DNA from: Laburnicola sp. R22_1
Lineage: Eukaryota; Ascomycota; Dothideomycetes; Pleosporales; Didymosphaeriaceae
DNA: 64,000 bases
Direction: 5' to 3'
Assembly: GCA_014281115.1 (NCBI GenBank)
Contig: JACONQ010000006.1
Span: forward strand, 3,596,001 to 3,660,000
A model generated the notes under the pieces. It made no database searches and was not told where the DNA came from. It was given only the letters and a program-made list of their open reading frames with translations. How positions within the stretch are numbered: the first letter of the stretch is position 1; every line of letters begins with the position of its first letter. This document shows positions 31,759 through 42,824 of this stretch, piece by piece. The position numbers and the translations under genes were made by a program.

Positions 31759-32295
31759 ATGGATGCCAATTTCGTGAGTCTGGCGGCTCAATCGGTCGCG
31801 CGCAGTCAACGGGAACCTAGGCCGCCTCCTCAAGAGGCACCTAAAGATTCACAAAAGCCGTTGAACCCTGCATTTCCTTGCGATGCCGATACAGTTGCAT
31901 ACGAGGGCGTTATAAGTAAGATTTTCCTTGCATGACCCGTTCAAAGTCAGCCTCTAACCAGAATAGCGGCGGTACGCATATTTGCAGACAAGGACAAAGC
32001 CGAAGAGATTTGGCCCGAGATCAACTTGGGTAAGGAGGGATTGATGGCGGCATTGGTCAGGTTCATTTTTCAGGAAAACGAAGAGAACATTGTTACTGAA
32101 TACCGTTACAAGAACAATGCAGATGCATACAATGGTCTACGGGACGAAGTGAGAAAGGATCCCCGCTTCATGAGTTATATGGCTGGTTTGAACGCGGAGA
32201 GAACCACAGAACCAAACCGCGGTCCTGGATCTTCCAATGGGGCCGGGTCAGGAACAACTCTAGTACCTGCCCCAAGGCGCACCCCCAATGCCTAA
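31759..32295 (+). CDS. Small two-exon hypothetical protein, about 161 aa
   Basis: Exon 1 is 31759-31915 and exon 2 is 31967-32295. The 51-nt intron starts GTAAGA and has a CTAAC branch site. The first AG lies only 4 nt past the branch point, so I take the next (AATAG), which alone restores the frame (GVITAVRIFADKDKAEEIWPE). The total is exactly 162 codons. The product has a Pro-rich N-terminus, a charged helical middle (FADKDKAEEIWPE; RYKNNADAYNGLRDEV) and a Ser/Gly/Pro tail. No signal peptide, membrane segment or known domain is seen. The coherent splice makes it a likely gene; function is unknown. Confidence 0.5.
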
Positions 32296-33419
32296 TCCTG
32301 GTGGGAAAGCTCACAGGTCGGAGTCATCTCTCCTGATATCTGGCACACAACTGGTTTTGTTTTTCTGCATGTATTCTTGGCTATTGTTGTTGCCGCAAGG
32401 GATCTGGATGTCACTTGTTTTACCTCTCCAGGTGTTTTCTAATGTTGTTTTTGTTTGGGGCCCGGGCTCCACACACTCATTTTGCGAGTCCTTTTGTTCT
32501 GCTTTGTACTGTTTTCTATTGCTCTTGCGGTCTTGTATCTACTCTCTATTAATACTATATAATTTGCTTTCTATCTCGCTGTTCACTTGGCTTCCCTTTT
32601 GCGTTCGAGAACAAACTTCTTCACTGCTTGCCCAGTCTGTCGTTGAATATTGAAAAAGACCTCTGTCTAGGTACGTACCCACTTCACATCAACCGACCAT
32701 ATCCCGGGTGCGTAGCTACGACTAGGACGACCATCGAATTCAAGGTGTCTCTCGCGATGCGAAGGTGGCGCAAATCAGGATCGCGCTCTGAGACTTCAAC
32801 TTGCGAAGACGATCTATCTCTTTATAGCTGAGCGTAGCCACCATCAATGGCAGTTTGAAAACATAGATGCTGCCGCTGGTCGCCTCCTGCCAAAGCTCGC
32901 TGAGCTAATTTCTGGGACCTGTCAAGTGTGAACCAAAACAAACACACTGCATAGTCGTTGGCTGTTTAGGGACTATAGTGTCCAGTTGGAGGATCCTTCT
33001 CTTCCTTGTAGCTGTTAACACTGGCTTTGTGTACCTTGGCTTCCGATGCTTCACACGGAGATTTTCAGCAGATGATACTTTGCGACTCTTGATAAGTCAT
33101 TTGGATGTATTCTAGATGACGTCGCATTTGGTCTGATACCCATAAAACTACACAACCACGCTTCATCGCCCCAACCATCACATGCGCACCCAAGAATCAG
33201 TCTTCACCATCGGTACAAAGACCGGCTATTCATTCATAGGCACGTGTAGATCACCCGGTGGTACAAGGCACCCTCCAGTGCGAACCCTAACCCTGCTTCC
33301 GCACGTGTTGAAATATCCCCCAGAATCTCTAACCATAGAACCTGAGATCGCGCCACCAGAATTTAGAGTGTTGCGGAAGGTGGGGTCAGACCTTGTTTGA
33401 TGTCTCGGCGGCTGGGTCT

Positions 33420-33528
33420 TATATTAAGATACCAAGACCCGGGCTTAGGACGTGCTTGGGGGCCGGAGAAATTATATTAATGTATCCACCAGAACCGGGA
33501 CTAGAACGTGCTTGAACGCAGAACAAAA
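33420..33528 (+). repeat. Imperfect 54-bp direct repeat
   Basis: TTATATTAAGATACCAAGAC and then CCGGGCTTAGGACGTGCTTG are echoed by TTATATTAATGTATCCACCA and then CCGGGACTAGAACGTGCTTG. Confidence 0.6.
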
Positions 33529-33599
33529 CGTTCACGGTGCTTGCGAAGGTGGATGGAGTCTTTGAGCGGCGCGTCTTGATGTTGGCTGGGAGCTTGGAT

Positions 33600-33629
33600 C
33601 TTACCTAGGTAAGACGGTAATTTTACCGT
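33600..33629. promoter_or_regulatory. Two abutting perfect palindromes upstream of xylanase
   Basis: CTTACCTAGGTAAG (33600-33613) is followed at once by ACGGTAATTTTACCGT (33614-33629). They lie about 270 bp before the xylanase ATG. Their symmetry suits dimeric regulators, but no factor is identified. Confidence 0.35.
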
Positions 33630-33796
33630 GATAGCATACGTATTTAACGTCGTGGTTGACGCTCAAAAGCAAAGTTATCTACCGGAACTATGGTAACCTA
33701 ACAAGACCCATCGCAATAAACGACTTCATCTTCCAAGACGGATGCAGGCACCACAAACCTCATCCCTCATCATCTCAGCGCGCGACTTCAGCCTGA

Positions 33797-34759
<963 letters not shown>

Positions 34760-35078
34760 AGCGGTGTGTCCACGGGGGGCGAGGAGATGGAGACTACATA
34801 GGTATGGAGAACAGACTGATTGTGTAAGAGGTTTGGACGCGGTGTTTTGTGTCGTGATGGCATAACGACGCTGATACTGAATTAAGAGTCTGTGCCAATT
34901 TGGGTTATTGATTGTGTATATTATTCTTTTCAGACGGAGATATAAGGTACCTTCCTTGCCCTTTGATTAAATAGCATAATAAACCAACACATACGCTTAG
35001 AATCAAAAGGCCACCATAAAATATACCGAACCAGTCACTCACCACGCTACCCAGCGCCTCCAACCCCACCCCCGTCCC
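34760..35078. other. Convergent 3' spacer
   Basis: Lies between the ends of the xylanase and the membrane-protein gene. A+T-rich, no gene. Confidence 0.6.
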
Positions 35079-36356
35079 CTACCACTGCCTCAACTTCGCC
35101 GTCGAACTGCTCGTACTACACTTATCCCCCTCCCCCTCCCCCTCCCTATCCGCCCTCAACCTCCCCCGCTCAACCTCCACCTCCACCGCAACCGTCCTCA
35201 CAACCCCAATCCCATTCTCCGGCACCCGAAAGCAAATCCCACTCTCACTACTCGCCACCGAGCGCACGTCATCATCCGGACCTCCTCCCTCCGCCTTCGC
35301 CCGCTTCTCCCGCTCCACTCCTATATCCGGCGTCGCGCTGCGAATCTTGCTCGTGACGCCCATTTTGCTTTCCGTAGTAGCGCGTTTCCCATGGGAAGAA
35401 TGGTGGAGTTCGGTCCCGTACGACGGGTGCGAGGAAGAAGCTTGCTCGTGCGGTTTATCCGTGCGGTCGCGGCGACGCACGATTTTGGAGATTAGATCAG
35501 CCATACAGAGTTCGATGTTGAGTTTTACGATGTAGGCGACGGGGTGGAATTGCACATATCTGGGGTCTGTGTATCAGCGGTGTTTGCTGTTCCTGTTCCG
35601 TGTGGCATATCGTTGACATGGAAGGAGGATGGATGCGAGAGAGAGAGAGGGGGGGAAAGAGTTGGGTATGTGCGTACTTACACCATATCATTCGGCAAAC
35701 TCATCATCCCAATAATCAACAAATCCATACTCACACTAATACTCGCAATCCCCGCATTAAACCGCCACAACTCACGATACTTCTCCAGCCCCGCACCCAC
35801 AAGCCGCACCTTAACAAGGTACAAAAAGTACGCATTGAGTCCCGCGTCGAGCGCCAGGTAGATCACCTTCTCGATGCGGTCCCACACGTCGTTGATCCGG
35901 ATGAACGTGCGCGACACGTTGAGCCGCGCGGGGATCCAGACGACGTAGACGGAGATGTTGATGAAGAGGACGATGACGAAGTCCCACACGGTCGTTGATC
36001 CGGATGAACGTGCGCGACACGGTGACGTGAAGAGGTACCAGAATCTGGGGTGTGCGGAGGACTCGTTAGCACGGTCGTTCTCGGTTCTTGGTGGGGTTGG
36101 GGACACGCTGGAAGACGGACTTTGGTTCGATGAAGCCGCGGACCCAGAGCCAGCTTAGAATCGCCATGGCGAGGCAAACGGTGATCTCGGTCCATATCAT
36201 CAACAGGTAGGGGCTCCATAGCATGTGTTTGCGCCGATACACGGATATTGTCTGCTTGCATGCTTTGCTGATAGTGAGCGTCGCGAAGCCCAGCGTAAAC
36301 CCAAAGCATATCGTCGGGATATCCATCAGTGATGGATCCACAGTTGTCGTCGCCAT
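35079..36356 (-). CDS. Multi-pass membrane protein, internally rearranged
   Basis: Best model: exon 1 36356-36121, exon 2 36044-35682, exon 3 35559-35079, summing to exactly 360 codons. The second intron (GTAAGT...CCCCAG) is firm; the first donor (GTCCGT) is weak but is the one that keeps frame. Hydrophobic segments: IPTICFGFTLGFATL, YLLMIWTEITVCLAMAILSW, FVIVLFINISVYVVWIP, VIYLALDAGLNAYFLYLV and ISVSMDLLIIGMM. A long charged Ser-rich tail follows. It looks like the ascomycete 'integral membrane protein' family with a seven-helix layout. Where I expect another helix between FWYLFT and WDFVIV there are 12 polar residues (SPCRARSSGSTT), encoded by a copied segment (see repeat). It may thus be a damaged allele. 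Confidence 0.65.
35879..36021 (-). repeat. 41-bp intragenic duplication
   Basis: GTCCCACACGTCGTTGATCC...GCGCGACACG at 35879-35919 recurs at 35981-36021 with one inserted G and few other changes. In the second place it is read in another frame and encodes the odd polar stretch. Confidence 0.85.
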
Positions 36357-37080
36357 TTTGGTCGGGGACACTCAAACCCGTGGACAAGGCTGGAACCTGG
36401 GGTCGATTCGAACGAGGCGTCCTCCCCTCGGTCTTGTATCTGTACCCCCGAGCGAGGAAAGGGGAAGATTCGTGAAGACGCAAAGTTTTAAATGAATCAT
36501 TGTGTTTCCCTAAAGATCCCCTCGCTGGCTTTGCAGTTTGTACGGTAAAGTGCACAAGCGTTAGACAATTGCCCAATCATGACTTCAGACTTATTCATTT
36601 TAAGTTTCAACAATTATTCAAAGTCTAATACGGGTTGTTCCGACATGCATGTGCACCTGTACATGATGGTAGATCCATCTTGGCGTCTAAAAGTGAGGCC
36701 TTACAGCCAACCAGGAAGTACGGGTCTCTAGCGCGCATGGGTCGCAAAGGCATTTTGTGGCCTTTTACAAAGGAGATAGACCCTGCAAAAGATTGGAGCT
36801 GGGGACCCATACTTCCTGGTTGACGTACGCTGTCCCCTAGACGGCGACTGCCGTGCACTGAGCAGTGTTTTAGCTTTCACACGAGAGCCGGGACGTACGC
36901 CACAGACGGCGGATCCACGCCAGAGGTCATGAGAATCTGGGGACTCCATAGGGATGGGTTATAAACTCTTGTAACAGACCTACACTTGGGACGTGAGAAA
37001 CCCCGCACGGTCCTCCAACCCATCCTTACTGGAGAGATGGGGTAGCGAAATGCAGCATGCTATGACTCGCAGCGAGTCAC
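36357..37080. other. Upstream region, no gene
   Basis: Contains the 5' region of the membrane-protein gene, a small inverted-repeat element (36709-36822) and, at 37063-37079, the palindrome TGACTCGCAGCGAGTCA. Confidence 0.5.
36709..36822. repeat. Inverted-repeat element, about 114 bp
   Basis: CAACCAGGAAGTACGGGTC at the left is matched on the other strand by GACCCATACTTCCTGGTTG at the right (one mismatch). This resembles a tiny MITE or a hairpin; no clear target duplication is seen. Confidence 0.5.
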
Positions 37081-37367
37081 GGTTTGCTTAGCTCTCCTCT
37101 TAACCCTAAAGCTTAACTAAAATTTAACTTTAGTAGTTAATCTAGCTAATATAAAATAGCTATTATATATTTTAGTCATTAGTAAAAATAGCTTGTTTAC
37201 TATATACTATATATATATTATATTATTTATCACGCTAAGACCGCTTAGCTTGCTTAGTAGTTTAAACGCGCTTTTTTTATAATTTTCTTTTTTACACTTT
37301 TTTAATTACTAAGTAAGAGGCTCTACTTTTTTTATTATATTATTTACGCGCATTTTTAATCACCTTT

Positions 37368-37465
37368 TTACGCTCTTTTTAGTTACTAAGTAGGGGGCTC
37401 TACTTTTTCATTATGTTATTTGAGATAAAAGCCTTTGTCGTTCTACCCCTAGGTAGATAATTCAA
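37368..37465 (+). repeat. Repeat A, unsplit copy (empty site of Copia-A)
   Basis: Reads TTACTAAGTAGGGGGCTCTAC, TTATGTTATTTGAGATAAAAGC, CGTTCTACCCCTAGGTAG without interruption. The Copia-A insertion point in the other copy lies after TTTGA. Confidence 0.75.
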
Positions 37466-37552
37466 CAACACATTATATTATTTAAGATAGAAGTCTTTAT
37501 TATTTTATCCCTAAATAGTTTATTAATAGTATATAATTAGGAAGAGAAATAT

Positions 37553-37655
37553 CGCAGACTTTTTAGTATATAGTATAACGCTATAAGGAAAAGCTATAGG
37601 TATGCTAAAAACACATTAAAAAAGGTAAAGCAGCCAGATAGGTTGGGCTAGAGCA
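37553..37655 (+). repeat. Repeat D, copy 3 (decayed)
   Basis: CGCAGACTTTTTAGTATATAGTATAACGCTATAAGGAAAAGC... aligned with 14355 onward; nearly all differences are towards A or T. It retains the 33-bp internal part missing in copy 2. Confidence 0.6.
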
Positions 37656-38780
37656 TAATATATAATATTTATAGTAAAATTAATACTAACTTTACTATAT
37701 AGCTTTTACTTTAATATATTTATATTACTAATACTAATTATAGTTTTTTTATAACTAAGAGGTTTCCAATAAAAATATTATAATAATAGCAGTTATTTCT
37801 CTTACTATTATTAATATAGAAAAGCGTTTTAAGGTAGTATTAATAAAAAGAGGTAATACTAACTATAAGTTTAGTTTATAGCTATAATAATAATTTTAAT
37901 TTTTAGTACTACTTTATATATAGTATTATTTTAAGTTATCTAGAAGTTAAATATTAAAGACTTTTATTTTAAATAATATAATAAAAAAGTAAAGCCTTTT
38001 ACTTAGTAAATAAAAAGTACTACTTTATAAAAATATTTTTAGCTTTTATTATTACTAAATAAAGTTATATTGTATTTACTTTAATTATATTATTAAGTAG
38101 TTAAATAAATATTATATTACTATTATTAGCTTACTAAATATTCTTTTTAATCTTTTTTTAATTTAAGATTAAAGTAGTAGTATTAATACGTCTTTTTTAT
38201 AATTATCTTTTTATACTCTTTTTAATTACGAAGTAGAGGGCTCTACTTTTTTATTATATATTTTAAAATAAACGCCTTTATTATTTTACTTTTAGATAGA
38301 TTAATTAATACTATATATTAATATAAATTAAAATATAAAATAATTCTAACAATAATTCTAAAAAAGCAAAAAAATAGCATTTAAAACTATTTACTAAATA
38401 GCTAACGAAATACTATTCTAAAAATTAAAAGAAAATTAATAAAACACCTAGTACACCTACATATAACCATTGCTAAAACAGCAGAGGTCACCTGCAGGAG
38501 CGACACCGTTAAATACCACGTGTGGCTTGGCGGGCGTAAAGCCTCAGGCTGCCTTATCGGCCCGACATTTGCCAGCCAACGGCGGTGTCTCTCTCGGGAA
38601 CCAGTTACCTACAAAATTAACGTGTCATACCGTGTAATTGGCCGCCATACTGTAAAGGGGAGAAACCGTGCACTTGTGCGGCGAGTCAGTCCAGAGAAAG
38701 CGCCGGAGTATGCCGTTTCCCCCCAAAGAAGCTTAAGCACGAGTGTACTCGTGCAATACGACACCAATACGCTGGGACTC

Positions 38781-38863
38781 AGTCCCCAAACGGCCAAACC
38801 TGTCTCGCTGCTTTACCTTGTTTCAAAGCGTTATACCGTGTACGGAGAGTGCGCGAAGTCTTC
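38781..38863 (-). repeat. Repeat D, copy 2 (inverted, shortened)
   Basis: Reverse complement of 14353-14470 minus the 33 bp between two ACGCT direct repeats. The remaining bases are almost identical. Confidence 0.8.
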
Positions 38864-39009
38864 TTGATCATACGCAGGGACTGTGATGATGGACAAGCCG
38901 TTGGGAAAGATAGTTTCGGACATGGGCAAAATGAGGTTAAACAACAGGAACCAAATGCAGATCCGCAGATCATCTTCATTTTTGTCTAAAGGAAGAATGT
39001 TCAAATTGT

Positions 39010-40810
39010 TCATCGCCCAAACCTAGCCTTTAGCATGCGAATCTTAGCCTGCACTATCCCCCGCAGTCCACCTGCCGCGAGCGTCGGCACCTCGTCGGCG
39101 CCTACAAAGCGCCGGACGAGTAGATTGAAAATGTTGCCAAAGCCTAGGGCCATGACTGTGCTCGTCAAGATAATGACATTGTACGGCATGCTGAAATCTG
39201 GGGTCGGAAGGGGTAAAAGTAGCGGTGTCGTTCTCACGTACCGTCCCTTTTTGTCAGTCGAGGGCCCAAGAATCCGAATGACGGCTGGCGGCGCGTCGAA
39301 GCCTCGATTGGCGTCGGGAGGGTACTCTGTGTAGCGTAGAATGGCCTTTTCGAAGTCATAGGTGAGGACAAGCGTGGACGTGGGTGGAATAACCATGCGC
39401 AACTCCAAATGTGTGCCGCGGACCCGGTCCACGGCGGGGCGATAATACGTCTCCTTCAGGGGGTCCTCCGGAGATCCGGAGATGTGGGCACGGAGCGTGT
39501 GGAGATAGGGCTTCATAAACCAGGGGAGCGACTCTAGATAGGCAAACTCTACCGCGTCGGTGGCAGAAGGGTTCTTGATGACTGCTTGCACGCTGCCACG
39601 CTCTTGTCCGTGACCATTGACTGAGCGAGCAGCGTATAGAGGAGGTATCCCAAGCACGAGACCGGTCGTCATGCGCTGTTCTGGTAGGGCGAGATCAAAG
39701 TCAGTGCCGACTGGCAGCTTGTAGCATCGCAACGTATCCAGGGCAGACCGTGTCTCGGTGTATTGCCCAGTTGTATTGACTTGAATGATGCGCTCGGGCG
39801 GGGTGTTGATGCACAGTGTTTCCGAATCCGGACCTTCTTCTACCGTCAAGGGGCAGGCACCCTTGAGCGGCTTCCCAAATACCTCGGTCAGATTCCAAGC
39901 CGGCTCAGCGTGCTTATCCAAGGGGAAGCACGTGTCGGGCGCATTATAGCTCTTGGACGTGTCGCATTCGAGCTCTTCCACTGGAGGCGGCCGCGGAATG
40001 GGATTGTTTCGCGGGCGCTTTGAGCGCGAAATGTCCAGCACCATGTCTACCGTCTGCTCCATCTCCAGAATGCACTGCTCGCCAGGCAGCCCACAAACGG
40101 GGCGTACGTCAATGGCCATGGTTTGAAAGGCAGCATCAAAGAGCTTGTGTCCGTCTAGCAAGCTGGAGATGCCAGCCTTGCCCTTGCAAGGAAGCAGCTT
40201 GAGAAACGGCGTCAGGTTCTCGGTGCACACGACTTCGTGGGGCAAGGTTCCGTGTAAAAGGTGCAGGGTGGACGTGTTTCCGTGGTCGCCTTCGGGCTCA
40301 AAGGCGATGACGGGCCGTATCGTCTTGGTGGCATCGATGAAGTTGAGCGAAGCGCAAAAGAGGCCAGAGAGTGAATTGACGAGCGTCTGCCACTGCGAAA
40401 AGGCTCTGCGTACATTAGCACATGAATCAATAGGGATAGAACAGTACCCACTCGTCCTCGGTCAGCGCTTCGATCCACGCCCACAGCTCGACGCCGTTGC
40501 TGCCCTCTCGGGCGCCGTGCCACGGGCGCTGCCCCCAGCTCTCGGCGTCCCAGCGGCCTACGCTGAACCTCAGATGCAGCTCCTTTGTGTGCGCATGCTG
40601 CAGAATCTGGCCGAGCGAGCGGGGGAAGAGGCGGAAGCTCTGCTGCTCAAAGGCGGCCGCGGACTCGTTGCTGCGGAAGTGGAACGAGGCAAGGAGGGAC
40701 GACTGGGGCAGCGGGCGCAGGAGCAGGCGCTCATGATAGTCGGCGGCGGCGGCGGCGGAGGCGCATGCTAACAGGGCATTGGCAAGCAAAACGAAGAGAA
40801 GCGACAGCAT
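39010..40810 (-). CDS. GPI16: GPI transamidase subunit Gpi16/PIG-T
   Basis: Two exons: 40810-40452 and 40405-39010, 46-nt intron (GTGGGT...GCTAAT...CGCAG), total 584 residues, normal for the family. A signal peptide (MLSLLFVLLANALLACAS) leads to YHERLLLRPLP, typical of Gpi16. Further family blocks: LHLRFSVGRWD, GVELWAWI, GLFCASLNFID, NLTPFLKLLPCKGKAGIS, CDTSK and the C-terminal helix VIILTSTVMALGFGNIFNL. In the ER, the complex of Gpi8, Gaa1, Gpi16, Gpi17 and Gab1 attaches GPI anchors to proteins. Gpi16 supports the protease subunit Gpi8. It is transcribed away from LUC7 across a 279-bp promoter. ATG 40810 is the only in-frame ATG before the signal peptide. Confidence 0.95.
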
Positions 40811-41089
40811 GGCAGCATGGCAAACCTGGGACACGTGTGCTGCGGGCTCGCTGCCGTCGTGGAGTCGTGAATTGCGGCGGCGGTGGTGGCGGTGGTGGCG
40901 GTGGTGGCGGTGGTGGCGCTGCAGCAGACCGGCCCGAGATTGGCCGGCTGCCTGGTTTATTTGTCGCCAACCCGCTTTCCAACTCTTCGACGCCGCCGCC
41001 GCCGCCGCCGCTCCCGCTCCCGCGCCCCCTCCCCCATAATACCCAATAACCCTGGAATCCCCATAGCCGGTGTCAGTCACTCACGCATC
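40811..41089. promoter_or_regulatory. Divergent GPI16/LUC7 promoter with opposed G-rich repeats
   Basis: 279 bp separates the two ATGs. A GGTGGTGGC repeat (40874-40919) is G-rich on the plus strand. A CCG/CCGCTCC repeat (40990-41036) is G-rich on the minus strand. Both could form G-quadruplexes on opposite strands. Confidence 0.5.
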
Positions 41090-42061
41090 ATGGCCGCTGC
41101 CGAGGCTCGCAAGCTGCTTGGTGCGTAGCTCCCCGTATTCATGCCCACGGCGTGCCGGCGCCTGCTGTGCTAACACGGCGCAGAACAGCTCATGGGCGAG
41201 AGCTCCATGAGCGGCTCCGACCAGCGCGCGCCCCAGCTCAGCATCACCGACCCCAAGGTCTGCAAATCCTACCTCGTCGGCAACTGCCCCCACGATCTCT
41301 TTACCAATACCAAGCAAGACTTTGGCCCCTGCCCGCGCATCCACAATGCCGCGCTCAAGACAGAGTACCAGGAGGCGACGCCCGAGCAGAAACGCAGATG
41401 GGGCTTTGAGTACGAGTACTTCAAGGACATGCAAAAGTACGTCAACGATTGCGACTACCGCATTAAGCAGGCCCAGGGACGCCTCGAAAAGACGGCCGAG
41501 GAGATTCGCCAGACCAACGCCTATGTAAGTGGACTCAACATGGCTTCAAAGCAAGGCTGATTGTTATGTTAGCTTAAACAAATATCCGACCTGACCAAGT
41601 CAATCGAGGCCAGCATGCTCGAGGTGCAAATCATGGGCGAAGAGGGCCTCGTCAACCTGGCCGTCCAAGAATTTTATCGCGTCCGCGTCAAGAAGCAGGA
41701 AAAGGAAGAGATTGAAAAGAACCTGCGCAATCTGACCGACACCGGCGGTCCCTCGGGTCACCAGAAGCTCCAAGTCTGCGACGTGTGCGGCGCCTACCTC
41801 AGCCGTCTGGACAATGACCGACGCTTAGCCGACCACTTTTACGGAAAGATGCATCTCGGATACGCCCAGATGCGCAAGTCACACGACGCCCTGTTAAAAG
41901 AAGGCAAGGGGCGGCCTCCTCCGTCGCGCGATTCTTACCCTCCGGCCAACGACGACGGTGGATATCGCGGTGGTGGATCAGGCTGGGGCGGCGGCGGCTA
42001 CGGTGGTGGCCGCGGAGGGAGACGTGGTGGTGGCCGTGGTAGAAGAGGCGGCGGGTGGTAG
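41090..42061 (+). CDS. LUC7: U1 snRNP protein Luc7
   Basis: Three exons (41090-41120, 41184-41524, 41573-42061; introns 63 and 48 nt) give 286 residues. The LUC7 domain carries a CCCH zinc finger (VCKSYLVGNCPHDLF...GPCPRIH) and a C2H2-type finger (VCDVCGAYLSRLDNDRRLADH...MH). Between them is a long charged helix (QEKEEIEKNL). The C-terminus is an RGG/GGY-rich tail (from about residue 250), used for RNA or protein contacts in many RNA-binding proteins. In the U1 snRNP it helps choose 5' splice sites. The first exon encodes only MAAAEARKLL plus one base; the acceptor (GGCGCAG) restores EQLMG, the family start. Confidence 0.95.
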
Positions 42062-42824
42062 ATCAGATCATGGCTCATGGGTTCGGCGTTCAAGGTGTGT
42101 CACGATGATATCTTCCCAGGGATCGGCTTACTTGCGTTTCTTGAGAGCAGCTCTAGGGCATTCCTTTTTTCCGTAATCATGGCCTGCCGCAAGCACTGGC
42201 CCGTCACCAGTAGTTGGGATTCGGGCACCGTATTTGCTCTAGTGCAATCAAGCCATGTACGCCTCATCTCTTGATACCATTGATTGCATCTAACGTAACC
42301 AAGGGGTTTGTGTAGCAAATGTCGCGAGTTGTCAGTAGTGGCGTCTTTTATCTCGAACTGGTGCAGGTGAGTATACCCCTTGGAATCATGTCTTAACCTG
42401 TGCCGTGCAAGTATGTGCCGGCGCTGTAGTATTGCATGCTTACAAGGTAAATGACTGGTGAGACTTCTGATCGACCAACTCTTGTTCGTTTGAATTCTAC
42501 ATGTTCCCTGTGCATTGATGCGAATACGACGTGGCCGACATCTCCAGTAAATTGCATTGGCTAGATGCCTTCGCGTGCAGGCGTAGCTACTGAAACGTAG
42601 CGTGGCTATGACATGGACGATCTCTGAACAGACCTGCAATGAGCAGAGTTTCACACTTCCGAGGAGACTTTGCTCTTCTGTATGCAGTCTAACGCACTAA
42701 CACCATTTTGACCCCAAGCAAGGGATAAAACTGCCTATAATTCATCGCATCTTCGCATTCCGCCTTTTAACAACGTCTCTTGTGTGATCTTTCTTCCTTC
42801 CATTCTGTCCATAATCTTCTCATC
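42062..42824. other. Intergenic; upstream region of protease
   Basis: No ATG-initiated frame with support. CCTATAATT at about 42735-42742 lies 85 bp before the next ATG and may serve as a TATA box. Confidence 0.5.

Larger units (their letters stand above)
37081..38480. other. Extreme A+T block of RIP-decayed repeats
   Basis: Composition changes abruptly at about 37090 and returns at about 38480. No frame longer than about 60 codons is seen. Recognisable content: repeat A copies (37283-37330 partial, 37368-37465, 38210-38310, and an inverted, heavily decayed one at 37955-38025) and repeat D copy 3 (37553-37655). The block is typical of RIP-generated A+T-rich DNA. Confidence 0.7.

Noticed and set aside
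40585..41049. Arg/Gly-rich plus frames opposite GPI16
   Set aside because: They are shadows of the GPI16 first exon and of trinucleotide-type repeats.
42100..42654. 184-codon minus frame after LUC7
   Set aside because: Begins at GTG, not ATG; composition (many C, R, H) looks like non-coding DNA; no splice or domain support.
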